Origin: Bradyrhizobiaceae bacterium
GTDB lineage: Bacteria > Pseudomonadota > Alphaproteobacteria > Rhizobiales > Xanthobacteraceae
DNA length: 64,000 nucleotides
NCBI GenBank assembly: GCA_020853885.1
Contig: JADYXZ010000019.1
Location: 62,001 to 126,000 of the forward strand
Reading direction: 5' to 3'
How positions within the stretch are numbered: the stretch's first letter is position 1; every line of letters starts with the position of its first letter. Below are positions 35,835 to 44,810 of the stretch, piece after piece. The translations under genes and the position numbers were made by a program. Under the pieces are notes generated by a model. It had not been told where the DNA came from, did no database searches, and worked only from the letters and a program-made list of their open reading frames with translations.

Positions 35835-36294
35835 CGTCGATGGTTCCCTGTTCATGCGATTGCATTGGCAGTCGTGATTCAAACATGACCCAAGAATGCA
35901 TCTAAATTCAAGGGTAGGGGGTCGCGGGTGACCGGTCGTCACGCCACGCGGGAATGCGGATCGTATGTTGGCTGGTTGTGTTGTGCACCGCCAACCGTGC
36001 AGGAGGTTCTGTCGAGCCCGATGCCAAATTGACGAGCCAAAACAAGGCAATGCTCATCCGATGAATTGCTTTAGACCAAATATAATCCGGATCGAACGGG
36101 CAGGCGAGGCGGCCCGCAGAATGCGCAAATTGCTTACGCACCCCGCGCCTCAACCGGGATGAGCCGCGCCAACTCGACGCAGCGTCCTGAGGTCCGAGGG
36201 CCCGAATTTCCACAATGCCGCCTCGCCGCCGACCGGGCCCCTTTGCAATAAGGGGCGCAACATCGATCCGCTCCGCGGATGACGGGTTTGGAAA
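35835..36294. other. Intergenic region upstream of the cytochrome c gene
   Basis: About 460 bases without a supported gene. It must hold the leftward promoter of the cytochrome c gene. I see no FNR-type box, no tRNA and no repeat in it apart from the hairpin at its right end, which is listed separately. Confidence 0.5.
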
Positions 36295-36328
36295 AACGTC
36301 ATGCCCGTCTCGTCGCGGGCATGACGTT
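36295..36328 (-). terminator. Intrinsic terminator of the transporter/aldehyde dehydrogenase operon
   Basis: Arms of thirteen bases, AACGTCATGCCCG and CGGGCATGACGTT, enclose an eight-base loop. On the reverse strand the stem is followed by a run of T (36292-36296 are all A on the plus strand). It lies 36 bases after the aldehyde dehydrogenase stop. The palindrome also resembles the dispersed GTCATGCCCGG-type repeats seen in Bradyrhizobium relatives. Confidence 0.75.
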
Positions 36329-36363
36329 CCTGCTTCCGCCTGACCCGGCCCCGCTCGCGGGGA

Positions 36364-37821
36364 TCAGAACATCGGCGGGAAAGGCCGCCCGCCGCGGTCG
36401 AGCGTGATCCAGCGTGTTTCGGTGAAGGCCTCCAGCGACCATCGCCCGCCGTGCTTGCCCACGCCCGATGCCCGGAAGCCGCCGAACGGGACGTGCGGCT
36501 CGTCGTTCACGGACGAGCAATTGACATGACAATTGCCGGTGTCGAGGCGGCTGGCGATGGCAAGGCCGCGCGCTTCGTTGCGCGTCATCACGCCCGCGGA
36601 CAGGCCGTATTCGGTGTCGTTGGCGATCTGCACCGCTTCATCGTCGTTGCGGAACGGGATCACCGGCACCACGGGCCCGAAGGTCTCATCCTGGTAGAGC
36701 TTCATTTCGGGCGTGACGCCGGTGAGGATGGTCGGCTCCACATAGCGCCCGTCGATCTTGCCGCCGAGCACCACCTTGGCGCCCTTCGCGATGGCGTCTT
36801 CCAGTTGCTCGCGCACCTTGGCGACCTGCTTGTCGTTGATGAGCGGGCCGATGATGTTCTCCTTGCTCTTGGTCGGGTCGCCGACCTTGAGCTGCTGGGC
36901 ACGCTCCACGAAGCGCTTGAGGAACGGATCGAAGATCTTCTCGTGGACGAGAACCTTCTCGACCGACATGCAGATCTGACCCTGGTGCATGAACGAGCCG
37001 AAGTTGGCCGCTTGCGTCGCGCGCTCCATGTCGGCGTCCTCGCACACGATGAGCGAGTCCTTGCCGCCCAGCTCGACGCAGCACTTCTTCAGGTGGGCGC
37101 CGGCCTTGGCCGCGACCTGGCGGCCGACGGCGGTCGAGCCGGTGAAGGAGATGCCCCGGACGTAAGGATGCTCGATCAGCTCGTCGCCCACTTCCTGCAC
37201 CTGCTCGCGCGAACAGGTCACGACATTGAATACGCCCTTCGGAACGCCCGCCTCCTCGAGGACCTCCGCGAACAGCACGCCGCCGCAATAGGGCGTCTCC
37301 TCGGAAGGCTTGAGGACGATGGTGTTGCCGGCGGCGAGCGGGAAGGCGAAGCCGCGGGCGGAGAGGATGCAGGGGAAGTTCCACGGGCTGATGACGGCGA
37401 CGACGCCCATGGGCCGCCGCACCGCCATCGACATCTTTCCGTATTCGGACGGCAGCACCTCGCCGGTCGACTGCCAGGTCGAGGCCGCCGCGGCATGGAA
37501 GACCTCGGCCGTATAACCGGCCTCGAACATCCCTTTGCCGAACCAGCCGCCGCCTTCGCCCTGCAGCGCCTCGACGATCTCCGGCTTCCGCTTCTCGAGG
37601 ATCTCGGCGACCTTGGTCATGTAGTGGGCGCGCTTGGAGAAGGGGAGCGCCGACCATTCGGGAAAGGCGGCATGCGCGGTCTCGATGGCGGCGGCCGCTT
37701 CGTCGCGTCCATAGTCTGTGACTTCTGCCCAGACCGAACCGTCCGCGGGATTCAGATCCTTGAACATCCTCCTGGTGGACGTTCGGCCGCCGAAATCCGG
37801 GCCTTCGAACACGCGTATCAT
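36364..37821 (-). CDS. NAD(P)-dependent aldehyde dehydrogenase (benzaldehyde/vanillin dehydrogenase-like)
   Basis: 485 residues of the ALDH superfamily with 'VISPWNFPCILSARGFAFPLAAGNTIVLKPSEETP' features, 'SFTGSTAVGRQVA', the catalytic Glu in 'CCVELGGKDSLIV', the catalytic Cys in 'FMHQGQICMS' and 'DETFGPVVPVIPF'. The length is standard. Close relatives oxidise aromatic aldehydes to acids. AAGGAG precedes the ATG. It follows livF by 41 bases and is the last gene of the leftward transporter operon, so the imported compound may be or yield an aldehyde. Confidence 0.87.
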   Translation of the reverse strand: MIRVFEGPDFGGRTSTRRMFKDLNPADGSVWAEVTDYGRDEAAAAIETAHAAFPEWSALPFSKRAHYMTKVAEILEKRKPEIVEALQGEGGGWFGKGMFEAGYTAEVFHAAAASTWQSTGEVLPSEYGKMSMAVRRPMGVVAVISPWNFPCILSARGFAFPLAAGNTIVLKPSEETPYCGGVLFAEVLEEAGVPKGVFNVVTCSREQVQEVGDELIEHPYVRGISFTGSTAVGRQVAAKAGAHLKKCCVELGGKDSLIVCEDADMERATQAANFGSFMHQGQICMSVEKVLVHEKIFDPFLKRFVERAQQLKVGDPTKSKENIIGPLINDKQVAKVREQLEDAIAKGAKVVLGGKIDGRYVEPTILTGVTPEMKLYQDETFGPVVPVIPFRNDDEAVQIANDTEYGLSAGVMTRNEARGLAIASRLDTGNCHVNCSSVNDEPHVPFGGFRASGVGKHGGRWSLEAFTETRWITLDRGGRPFPPMF

Positions 37822-37862
37822 TGCAAAGTCTCCTTATGCTTCTTCTTCATCTCGGGCTGCAT

Positions 37863-39335
37863 CTATTGCGGATCGGAATCGGTCTTTCCCGCCGAAGACC
37901 CGGGACGGAACTTGAGGACGGTCAGCGATTTGCGGCGCGACGCCACATGCTCGGACAGGGCTGCGGTGGCGCGGGCGACGAGCGCCGGAATGTCGATCGC
38001 CTCGCTCCGTTGTTCGGCGTCGATGCCGAAGCTTGCACTATTGTGGCCGAGCCCGGGCAGCGCCGTGTCGGGCGCGCCGGCCTGGGCGACCCAGCCAAGC
38101 GCGAAGGCGCTCGGCAGCGGGCGCTGCTCGCGCTGGTGCCGCACATGCTTGGCCATCCGTTCGGCGGCGGCGCGCGCAAGCGCGCCCGCGTCGGCAGTGG
38201 CTCCGCGCACAGCTGCCGTCCTTGTTATGGGGGTGGCTGTCGCCACGGCAGAGGCGAGGGATGGCGCACGAGGCCGCCGCGTCCGCACATACTGAGTGTG
38301 CCGCTCGGCGGCGGCCTTCGCCAGCGCGGCGGCTTGCTCTCCCAGTTGCTTGCCCTCGGCCGAAACGCGCAGCCATGAAGCCGACGGCCCTTGCGGCGCG
38401 CTTTTCGCGAGCTCGGCCCACGGATCACCGGCGCTCGCCGGATCGTACCGTCCGATGAAAGCGCTCGGCAGCGGATTTTCCTTCCGCAGCGCCTGCACAA
38501 AAGCGGCGTGGATCGCCGCGGCCCGTGCCGCCAGAGCGCCGATGTGCCGGCGGATCGCGGCGAGCTTGCCCGGCAGCAGGAAGGGTGGCGGCAGGCGGAT
38601 CGGCTGCTTTGCCGGCCGTATTGCGGCGCCGCCGCCGAGATAGGCATTGATCACCGCTGGGTCGTGCATCAGCTGTTGCGCGCCGCCTTCGCCGATGAGG
38701 TGGCCGTTCTCGATCAGATAGCCGCGCTCCGCGATCTTCAGGCTCTGCCGCGCGTTCTGCTCGACGAGCAGGATGCCGACACCGGTCGCGGCGATGGTGA
38801 CGAGCGAACGGAACAGTTCCTTGGTCAGCATCGGCGACAGGCCGAGCGAGGGCTCGTCCAGCATCAGGATTTCCGGTTGCGACATGAGTGCGCGGCCGAT
38901 CGCCACCATCTGCTGCTCGCCGCCTGACATGGTGCGCACGATCTGGGCGCGGCGTTCGGCAAGCCGGGGAAACAATTCGTAGACGCGCCGCAAGGCTTCA
39001 GCCTCTCCGCGGCGCGCCCGGCTCGTGAAGGCACCGAGCTGCAGATTTTCCACCACAGTGAGGTCGGCAAAAATGCCTCGTCCTTCCGGCACCAGCGCGA
39101 TCCCGTGCTCGACGATCCGGTGCGGCTTCATGCCGGCGATCGGCTGGCCGTTCATGACGATCCCGGAGCCGGGCTCGACCTTGATCATGCCGGCAATCGC
39201 CTTCAGCAGGCTCGACTTGCCGGCGCCATTGGCGCCGAGGATCACGCAGATCTCGCCCTTGTCGATCCTGACCGAGACGCCGGAGAGCGCCTGGTGCCGG
39301 CCGTAACGGACGCCGAGATTGCTGATCTCAAGCAT
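37863..39335 (-). CDS. livF: Branched-chain-type ABC transporter ATPase LivF with a long C-terminal repeat extension
   Basis: 490 residues, twice the usual ~235. Residues 1-235 form a complete LivF: Walker A 'GANGAGKSSLL', 'LVPEGRGIFADLTVVENL', signature 'MSGGEQQMVAIGRAL', Walker B 'ILMLDEPSLGLSP' and 'LLVEQNARQSL'. Residues 236-490 are Ala/Arg rich with four degenerate repeats of about 28 residues starting near 267, 337, 385 and 451, e.g. 'ALAARAAAIHAAF...PLPSAF' and 'ALARAAAERMAKHV...PLPSAF'. The extension is in frame and ends in a clean stop; its function is unknown. Overlaps livG by eight bases. Confidence 0.88.
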   Translation of the reverse strand: MLEISNLGVRYGRHQALSGVSVRIDKGEICVILGANGAGKSSLLKAIAGMIKVEPGSGIVMNGQPIAGMKPHRIVEHGIALVPEGRGIFADLTVVENLQLGAFTSRARRGEAEALRRVYELFPRLAERRAQIVRTMSGGEQQMVAIGRALMSQPEILMLDEPSLGLSPMLTKELFRSLVTIAATGVGILLVEQNARQSLKIAERGYLIENGHLIGEGGAQQLMHDPAVINAYLGGGAAIRPAKQPIRLPPPFLLPGKLAAIRRHIGALAARAAAIHAAFVQALRKENPLPSAFIGRYDPASAGDPWAELAKSAPQGPSASWLRVSAEGKQLGEQAAALAKAAAERHTQYVRTRRPRAPSLASAVATATPITRTAAVRGATADAGALARAAAERMAKHVRHQREQRPLPSAFALGWVAQAGAPDTALPGLGHNSASFGIDAEQRSEAIDIPALVARATAALSEHVASRRKSLTVLKFRPGSSAGKTDSDPQ

Positions 39336-40056
39336 CGTCGTCCCCGAGATACGCCCGCACCACTTCCGGATCGGACAGAACTTCGGCGACGCCGCCCTCC
39401 TTGATCAGGCGGCCCGAGCTCATCACCAGGCAGCGTCCACACAGCGTGCGGATCGCGTCCATGACGTGCTCGACCATGATGATGGTGCGGCCCTGCCGGC
39501 TGAGCCGCTCGATGAGCTCGATGCCGATCGCGAGCTCGCTGGGATTGAGACCGGCAAGCCACTCGTCGAGCAGGAGCACCTGCGGATCCGACGCGATCGC
39601 GCGGGCGAGCTCCACGCGCTTCTGGTCGATATAGGTCATGGCGACCACCGGCACATGCTCGCGTCCGCGCAGGCCGACGAGCGCAAGCAGCTCGCGAGCA
39701 AGTTCGTGCAGCTCCGCGCCCCACAGGCTGCGATGGCCGAACACCGCGCCCGCCATCACGTTGCGCTCCGCATCCATCGACGGTAGCACGCGGACGAGCT
39801 GGAACGTGCGCGCCACGCCGAGGCGGGCGATCCGGTGTGCGGCGAGGCCCGAGATCGTCGCGCCCGCCAGCTTGATCTCGCCCGCGTCGGGCTGCAACGC
39901 GCCGGAGATGAGGTTGAGCATCGTCGTCTTGCCGGAGCCGTTCGGGCCGATCAGGCCGTAGAGCTCGCCTCTCTCGACCTCGAAGCTCAGGTCGTTGACC
40001 GCGACGAGGCCGCCGAAGCTCTTGCGGACGGTGGTGACGCTGAGGGCGGCGCTCAT
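39328..40056 (-). CDS. livG: Branched-chain-type ABC transporter ATPase LivG
   Basis: 242 residues with Walker A 'GPNGSGKTTMLN', 'GVARTFQLVRVLPSMDAERNVMAG', Walker B 'VLLLDEWLAGLNP' and the switch His in 'MVEHVMDAI'. The signature motif reads 'MTYIDQKRVELARA' instead of LSGGQ, where LivG proteins usually have 'LSYGQQRRLEIARA'; the change of Gly to Asp/Ile in that motif is unusual but occurs in some transporters for aromatic compounds. ATGA overlap with livM. With LivF it energises the importer. Confidence 0.86.
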   Translation of the reverse strand: MSAALSVTTVRKSFGGLVAVNDLSFEVERGELYGLIGPNGSGKTTMLNLISGALQPDAGEIKLAGATISGLAAHRIARLGVARTFQLVRVLPSMDAERNVMAGAVFGHRSLWGAELHELARELLALVGLRGREHVPVVAMTYIDQKRVELARAIASDPQVLLLDEWLAGLNPSELAIGIELIERLSRQGRTIIMVEHVMDAIRTLCGRCLVMSSGRLIKEGGVAEVLSDPEVVRAYLGDDDA

Positions 40057-41024
40057 GCGGCCTCCTTCACCGTCGCAGCCTTACTGGCGGTGGACGTCCG
40101 CCGCATTCGCGCCAGCAACTGCTCGAGCCGTCCGGTCACGCCGTCGGGCAGCACGTAAACAATGACCAGGAAGACGATGCCGATGACGATCGAGGTGTCG
40201 TTCGGAAAGTTTGCCGACACGAACTCCATGACGATCGTGAAGGGGATCACGCCGACAAGCGGCCCCCACAGCCAGCGCGTGCCGCCGAGCAGCGCCATGA
40301 TCACGACCAGGAAGGAGATCGTCGGGTTGAATGCGGACGGCGGCGCGACATAGAGGTAGCGCGGCGCCACGATGGCGCCGGCCATGCCGATGAAGGCGCC
40401 TGAAATCATGAACAGGATGATCTTCAGCCGTGCCGTGTCGATGCCGCAATGGCGCGCGACCGCCTCGTCGTTGCCGATGATCTGCATGGCGAAACCGAGC
40501 CGCGAGCGGTTGATCAGCCAGCCGGTGAGGAACACTGCCGCGGTGAGCGCGAGCAGCATCCAGTAGATGTGCGCCTCGGTGAAGTCGGTGAAGACATAGA
40601 GGCCCATGCGGGTGCTCCACTTGACCTGCGCCCAGGAAACGATCTGGCGCACAAGCTCGGCGAGCCCTAGCGTGAAGATGACGAAATAGACGCCCGAGAT
40701 GCGCAAGGTGGCAGCGCCCACGAACCCGGCGAGCACCGCCGCAATGGCGGCGCCGAGCGCCACCAGAAGCGGGAAGGGAAGCAGTTCGTTGCCGAGGGCC
40801 ACGGCATAGGTGCCGAGCCCGAAGAAGGCGGCCGTCGCAAGCGAAATATAATGTGTCGGTCCGGAGAACAGCGCCCAGGCCGTGCAGAGTGCGGCATAGA
40901 GCACGATGTTCACCGCCATCGCCAGATAGAACCCATCGTCGAACAGCGGCAGCAGCGCCGCGAGAACAATGACGCCGGCGCCGATTGCGGGAATCCGGAA
41001 CTCGTCGGGCAGGAAGCGCGTCAT
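40053..41024 (-). CDS. livM: Branched-chain-type ABC transporter permease LivM
   Basis: 323 residues, about nine hydrophobic segments, with 'SLATAAFFGLGTYAVAL', 'RISGVYFVIFTLGLAELVRQIV' and 'AFIGMAGAIVAPRYLYVAPPSAF' typical of LivM. The start ATG 41024 overlaps the livH stop (ATGA). Forms the membrane channel with LivH. In related clusters such HAAT transporters import aromatic acids, amides or ketone-related compounds, not only amino acids. Confidence 0.88.
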   Translation of the reverse strand: MTRFLPDEFRIPAIGAGVIVLAALLPLFDDGFYLAMAVNIVLYAALCTAWALFSGPTHYISLATAAFFGLGTYAVALGNELLPFPLLVALGAAIAAVLAGFVGAATLRISGVYFVIFTLGLAELVRQIVSWAQVKWSTRMGLYVFTDFTEAHIYWMLLALTAAVFLTGWLINRSRLGFAMQIIGNDEAVARHCGIDTARLKIILFMISGAFIGMAGAIVAPRYLYVAPPSAFNPTISFLVVIMALLGGTRWLWGPLVGVIPFTIVMEFVSANFPNDTSIVIGIVFLVIVYVLPDGVTGRLEQLLARMRRTSTASKAATVKEAA

Positions 41025-41887
41025 GTTGGCTGCTTGCCGAAGATGCCCTGCGGACGGAACAGCAGCACGAGCATAAACAGCGCGTAGGTCGCGGCCAGCA
41101 TCAACCCGGGATCGATGAGGCTGGCGACCGCCGTTTCCGTTATACCCAGGATCAGTGCCGCCAGTGTTGCGCCGCGCACATCGCCGACACCGCCCATGAT
41201 GACGATGATGAGGGCTTTCAAGGTGAAGACCACCCCCATCGAGGCGTTGAAGGTGTAAAAGGTCGACAACAGCGTGCCCCCGCACGCCGTCAGCGCGCCG
41301 CCGAGCGCGAAAGCGAGCGCGGCCGTGGCGGCCACGTCGATCCCCACCAGGTTGGACGAGTTCGGATTGACCGCCACGGCGCGCACCGCCGTCCCCGACC
41401 GGGTCCGGTACAGAAAGAGATAGAGCGCCGCCGCGATCAGCAAGGCCGCCAGGAAGGCCACCACGCGGTTGAGCGCATAGGGACTGCCGAAGATCTCGAA
41501 CCGCTCGGCGAGATAGGTGTAGGTGAAATAGGCGCCGCCGAAGCCGCGCAGCATCAGCCCCTGGAACAGGAACAGGAGCCCGAAGGTCGCCAGGATGGAG
41601 TCGACCTCCAGCATGCCCTGATTCTTGGCGCGATCGACGAGCGGCTTGAGCAGCCACATATAGATCGCCCAGTTGATGGCGAAGGCTGCTGGGGCGACCA
41701 GCACAAGGCCCCAAAGCGGGCTGACCTGATAGGAGGCGAACAGCCAGAAGGTGATGAAGCAGGCCGCCACCAGCGTCTCGCCCGTAGCCAGATTCATGAT
41801 CCGGGCTACGCCATATTGCAGCGTCAGACCCAGCGCGATGAGTGCATAGGTGCCGCCGAGCAGAATGCCGGTTACAAGTATCTCCAT
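41021..41887 (-). CDS. livH: Branched-chain-type ABC transporter permease LivH
   Basis: 288 residues from ATG 41887, chosen because the family start 'MEILVTGILLGGTYALIALGL' begins there; the frame extends to 42031 without homology. It has about eight hydrophobic segments, 'NSSNLVGIDVAATAALAFALGGALTACGG' and 'IMGGVGDVRGATLAALILG'. It pairs with LivM. There is a 64-base gap to the binding-protein gene upstream. Confidence 0.88.
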   Translation of the reverse strand: MEILVTGILLGGTYALIALGLTLQYGVARIMNLATGETLVAACFITFWLFASYQVSPLWGLVLVAPAAFAINWAIYMWLLKPLVDRAKNQGMLEVDSILATFGLLFLFQGLMLRGFGGAYFTYTYLAERFEIFGSPYALNRVVAFLAALLIAAALYLFLYRTRSGTAVRAVAVNPNSSNLVGIDVAATAALAFALGGALTACGGTLLSTFYTFNASMGVVFTLKALIIVIMGGVGDVRGATLAALILGITETAVASLIDPGLMLAATYALFMLVLLFRPQGIFGKQPT

Positions 41888-41951
41888 CGATGATCCCGTG
41901 CGAAGTGCATCCGGCGCAGCTGGTGCTGCGCCGGATGCTGTTATCGCATCG

Positions 41952-43154
41952 TTATTTCTTCCAGGCCGGCTTGCGGATCGGTGCCTTGGCGCCGTCGAAA
42001 CCCTTCGCGGCGACGCCGTGGAACGCGCCATCCTGCCACTGACCGACAGTCCAGTTCTTGCTATTGACGTTGGTGGACAAGTCGATTTCGCCGATCACGG
42101 TCTTGGCTGGCGTCTTGCGGATCGCCGCAATCACCGCCGCACGGTCCGTGGTTCCGGCGCGCTCAATGGCCTGCTCCAGAATCTGGTGACCGGAATAGAC
42201 CACCGCGCTGCCCCAGTAGTCGGGCTCCACTTTGGTCACTTCCTTGAGCCTGCGCCGGAAATCCAGGTTCTCCTTCGACGACATATTGATGCCGCCGATG
42301 CCCATGATGCCGGTCGCCGCATCCTTGAAACGCCCCGCAAAGGCGGGGAAGGCTGCGCCGACACCCACATAGAAGACGCCCACTTCGAGATCCTGAATCT
42401 GCGCCTGCTCCGTCAGTGCAAACGTGTCTCCCGGATAAGAAAAGGCAACGAATGCATCCGGCTTCGCCGCTTTTGCCTGGCTGATCACCGGTGCCAGGTC
42501 CTGCGCGCCAAGCGGATAGGATGCCTCGTAGACGATCTCGAATCCGGCCTTCTTGAGTGCCGGCTTGCCGGCGGCGGCAAGCTCCAGACCGAAAGCATCC
42601 GCCACGTTGACGACCGCGATGCGCTTGCCGATCAGGCCGGCCTTTTGCGCCGTCTGGAGCGCTTGCACCACGCCTTCCGCATACTCGGTGGAAGAACCGA
42701 GGATCCAGAACGAGTTCGGCCACCGCTTGGCGAACTCGGCCATGTTTTCCGTGGCGGCACTGGTGGCGACATGCGGATAGCCGCTCTTGGCAATGATCGG
42801 CGCGGTCGCGAGATTGATGCCGGTGGAGTAGGGCGCGGCGAGGAAGTCGACCTTGTCGACGGTGATGAGCCGCTGAATATTCTTCACCGCCTCTTCGGGG
42901 TTCGTCTTGTCGTCATACTCGACGAGCTCGACCTTCAGCTTCTTGCCGCCCACGTTCAGGCCGCCGCGCGCGTTGACGTCGTGAATCCAAAGCTGCAGGC
43001 TTGGCCAGTGCGTCACCGCTGCGCCACCCGCCAGCGGTCCGGTCTTCGGAGCGCTGGCGCCGATCTTCAATGTCTGCTGAGCGGCCGCGATGCCGCCCGT
43101 CATGGCGATGGCGACGGCAGAAGCAGCCAACGCCATCATCGTCCGTTTGAACAT
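41952..43154 (-). CDS. livK: Branched-chain-type ABC transporter substrate-binding protein
   Basis: 400 residues from ATG 43154 (GGAGGG six bases before). Signal peptide 'FKRTMMALAASAVAIAMTGGIAAA', then a type I periplasmic binding fold: 'LKIGASAPKTGPLAGGAAV', 'DDKTNPEEAVKNIQRLI', 'GPYS'-like 'APYSTGINLATAPIIAKSG' and 'YWGSAVVYSGHQILEQAI'. First gene of the leftward transporter operon. The ligand is unknown; the aldehyde dehydrogenase at the operon end hints at an aromatic or carbonyl compound. Confidence 0.9.
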   Translation of the reverse strand: MFKRTMMALAASAVAIAMTGGIAAAQQTLKIGASAPKTGPLAGGAAVTHWPSLQLWIHDVNARGGLNVGGKKLKVELVEYDDKTNPEEAVKNIQRLITVDKVDFLAAPYSTGINLATAPIIAKSGYPHVATSAATENMAEFAKRWPNSFWILGSSTEYAEGVVQALQTAQKAGLIGKRIAVVNVADAFGLELAAAGKPALKKAGFEIVYEASYPLGAQDLAPVISQAKAAKPDAFVAFSYPGDTFALTEQAQIQDLEVGVFYVGVGAAFPAFAGRFKDAATGIMGIGGINMSSKENLDFRRRLKEVTKVEPDYWGSAVVYSGHQILEQAIERAGTTDRAAVIAAIRKTPAKTVIGEIDLSTNVNSKNWTVGQWQDGAFHGVAAKGFDGAKAPIRKPAWKK

Positions 43155-43353
43155 TTCACCCTCCCTGCTCTCAATGGTGCGAACGCTCCGCACTCTGCTT
43201 CACAATTGCAACTCTACCGGTTGCCACGAAGAACGGTCTAGCACGCTCCAACATCGTTAATGCTCCCGGCGCGGACTGCGGCCGCGGCGGAGCGGCGTCC
43301 CGCCGGGGTGGATCAAACCCCGCGCGTGCAGAAGCCTTTGGAATTAAACGGAT

Positions 43354-44466
43354 TTAGCACTTGTAGTCGCATTTGCCGTCAAAGAGGCAGATGGCCTTGG
43401 CGTCCTGTTTTTTGTGCGCCCTGATCCGCAACGCCGAGCCGCTGTCCGCCCCATAATCGCACTCATGATCGTGATCGAGCGTCGCGCCTGCCGGCGCGGG
43501 GGCATTGGGAGCGCATGGTTGCCGAGTGTTGCGCCATTCGCGGGGGCCTACCCCGAAGCCGGCACGAAAAACGCGGGCAAAGTAGCTCGGATCGAGATAC
43601 CCGCATCGCCAGGAAATCTCGGCGATCTGCAACTGGTCGAAGCGCCGGTCGGCAAGAAACTCGCACGCGCGCTCCATGCGCACGCGATTGAGCGCGCCCA
43701 TGAATGTCATGCCGGCGTCGGCAAGCAGGGTATGCAGATAGCGCTTCGAGATGCCGAGCGACTTCGCGGCATCGTCGGGCGCAAGCTCCGGCTCGCTGTA
43801 GCGGTCTTCGATCAGGCGCAACAATCGTTGAACGAGCTTTGCCTTGTGGCGGGTTTTGAACGACGGCTGATGGCCGACGGCGAGCGCAAGAAGCGCTCCG
43901 ACTTGATCGGCGAGCACGCCGCGCGGCAGCGCCGCCTGATGCAGTTCGCGCACCATGGTCGAAAGATACGTTCCCAGCGGAAGTCCCCACTTGCTCGTCG
44001 CAGAAAAGGATCGCTCGACGAACTGGGTAGGGTCGGGGAGCCAGCGCTCCAGCCACGAGATCGGCATGATCAGATCGATCATCTTGTGGGGGGCGTCCAG
44101 GCGCACCTCATAGGGCTGCGTATTGTCGAGCAGCACGAACTCGCCTTCTTCGACGCGAAACTGCCTGGAGCCGATGCGTGTATGCATCGGTGTCTGCGTG
44201 CAATAGGCGAGCTGAAACGAGGAGTCCTGGCCGCATGCCGTGCGCGGATGCACGGCGCGCTGCGGCGTCGACTCGAACGAGACCAGGTTCACCGGCCCCA
44301 TCGCAAAACTCGTCCAGCCCGCAGCGAAGCGGTCCTCGTCGGGGGATTCGATGTACAAAGGAGTGAGCGTCTTGCTGGTCCAGTCTTGCCAGTCCCGCAG
44401 CGCTTCCCGGGGCGGCAGACCGTGCGACGACCAACGGCTGTCGTCGCCAAATCTCTCCAAGAGCAT
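43354..44466 (-). CDS. AraC-family transcriptional regulator
   Basis: 370 residues. The N-terminal half is an AraC-type ligand-binding domain ('GSRQFRVEEGEFVLLDNTQPYEV'). The C-terminal HTH region follows in 'SLGISKRYLHTLLADAGMTFMGAL' and 'EISWRCGYLDPSYFARVFRAGFGVGPREWR'. A C-terminal tail of about 50 residues with four Cys is unusual. GGAGGAAC stands before ATG 44466. It lies between, and is divergent from, the PEP-synthase-like operon and precedes the transporter operon in the same direction, so it probably controls both units in response to the substrate. Confidence 0.88.
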   Translation of the reverse strand: MLLERFGDDSRWSSHGLPPREALRDWQDWTSKTLTPLYIESPDEDRFAAGWTSFAMGPVNLVSFESTPQRAVHPRTACGQDSSFQLAYCTQTPMHTRIGSRQFRVEEGEFVLLDNTQPYEVRLDAPHKMIDLIMPISWLERWLPDPTQFVERSFSATSKWGLPLGTYLSTMVRELHQAALPRGVLADQVGALLALAVGHQPSFKTRHKAKLVQRLLRLIEDRYSEPELAPDDAAKSLGISKRYLHTLLADAGMTFMGALNRVRMERACEFLADRRFDQLQIAEISWRCGYLDPSYFARVFRAGFGVGPREWRNTRQPCAPNAPAPAGATLDHDHECDYGADSGSALRIRAHKKQDAKAICLFDGKCDYKC

Positions 44467-44810
44467 GGCGTTCCTCCGATGTGCTTGTTAAGCACTGAGC
44501 TTTTTTGAAAAATGATAGTATTCGCGAGCAGAGCCGTAAATACGAGTTCTGGATGCCGCATTGTCGGCCGCACCCCAAGCAGGAGGACGTAGTGACGCAG
44601 GCATTCGGGGCGGATAGCCGGTTTGTTTCGATCTGCTCAGGGGACCACGACGGGCTGCTGCCCAACCGTCCCCGCGAGTACGAGAGGATCGGCGCCGCAG
44701 TTCGATGGGCAACTCGGCGGAGCGGGCTGCACGGCGGGCCGGATCTCCGGCTTCGCAAGGCAGCGATATAAACTAAACTACGAGAACAAGAACAATATCG
44801 GAGGAACGCC
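44467..44810. promoter_or_regulatory. Divergent control region with a 17-base inverted pair at its ends
   Basis: 344 bases between the AraC gene and the PEP-synthase-like operon. The sequence ATCGGAGGAACGCCATG, i.e. ribosome-binding site plus start codon, occurs at both ends in opposite orientation (44464-44480 reversed, 44797-44813 forward). The first ~60 bases next to the AraC gene are AT-rich, as is the stretch 44760-44800, which suits two promoters. No clear AraC half-sites, FNR box or sigma-54 motif was found by eye. Confidence 0.5.

Noticed and set aside
44467-44810. Sigma-54 or FNR promoter in the divergent region
   Set aside because: No GG-N10-GC with TGGCA/TTGC or TTGAT-N4-ATCAA was found by eye.
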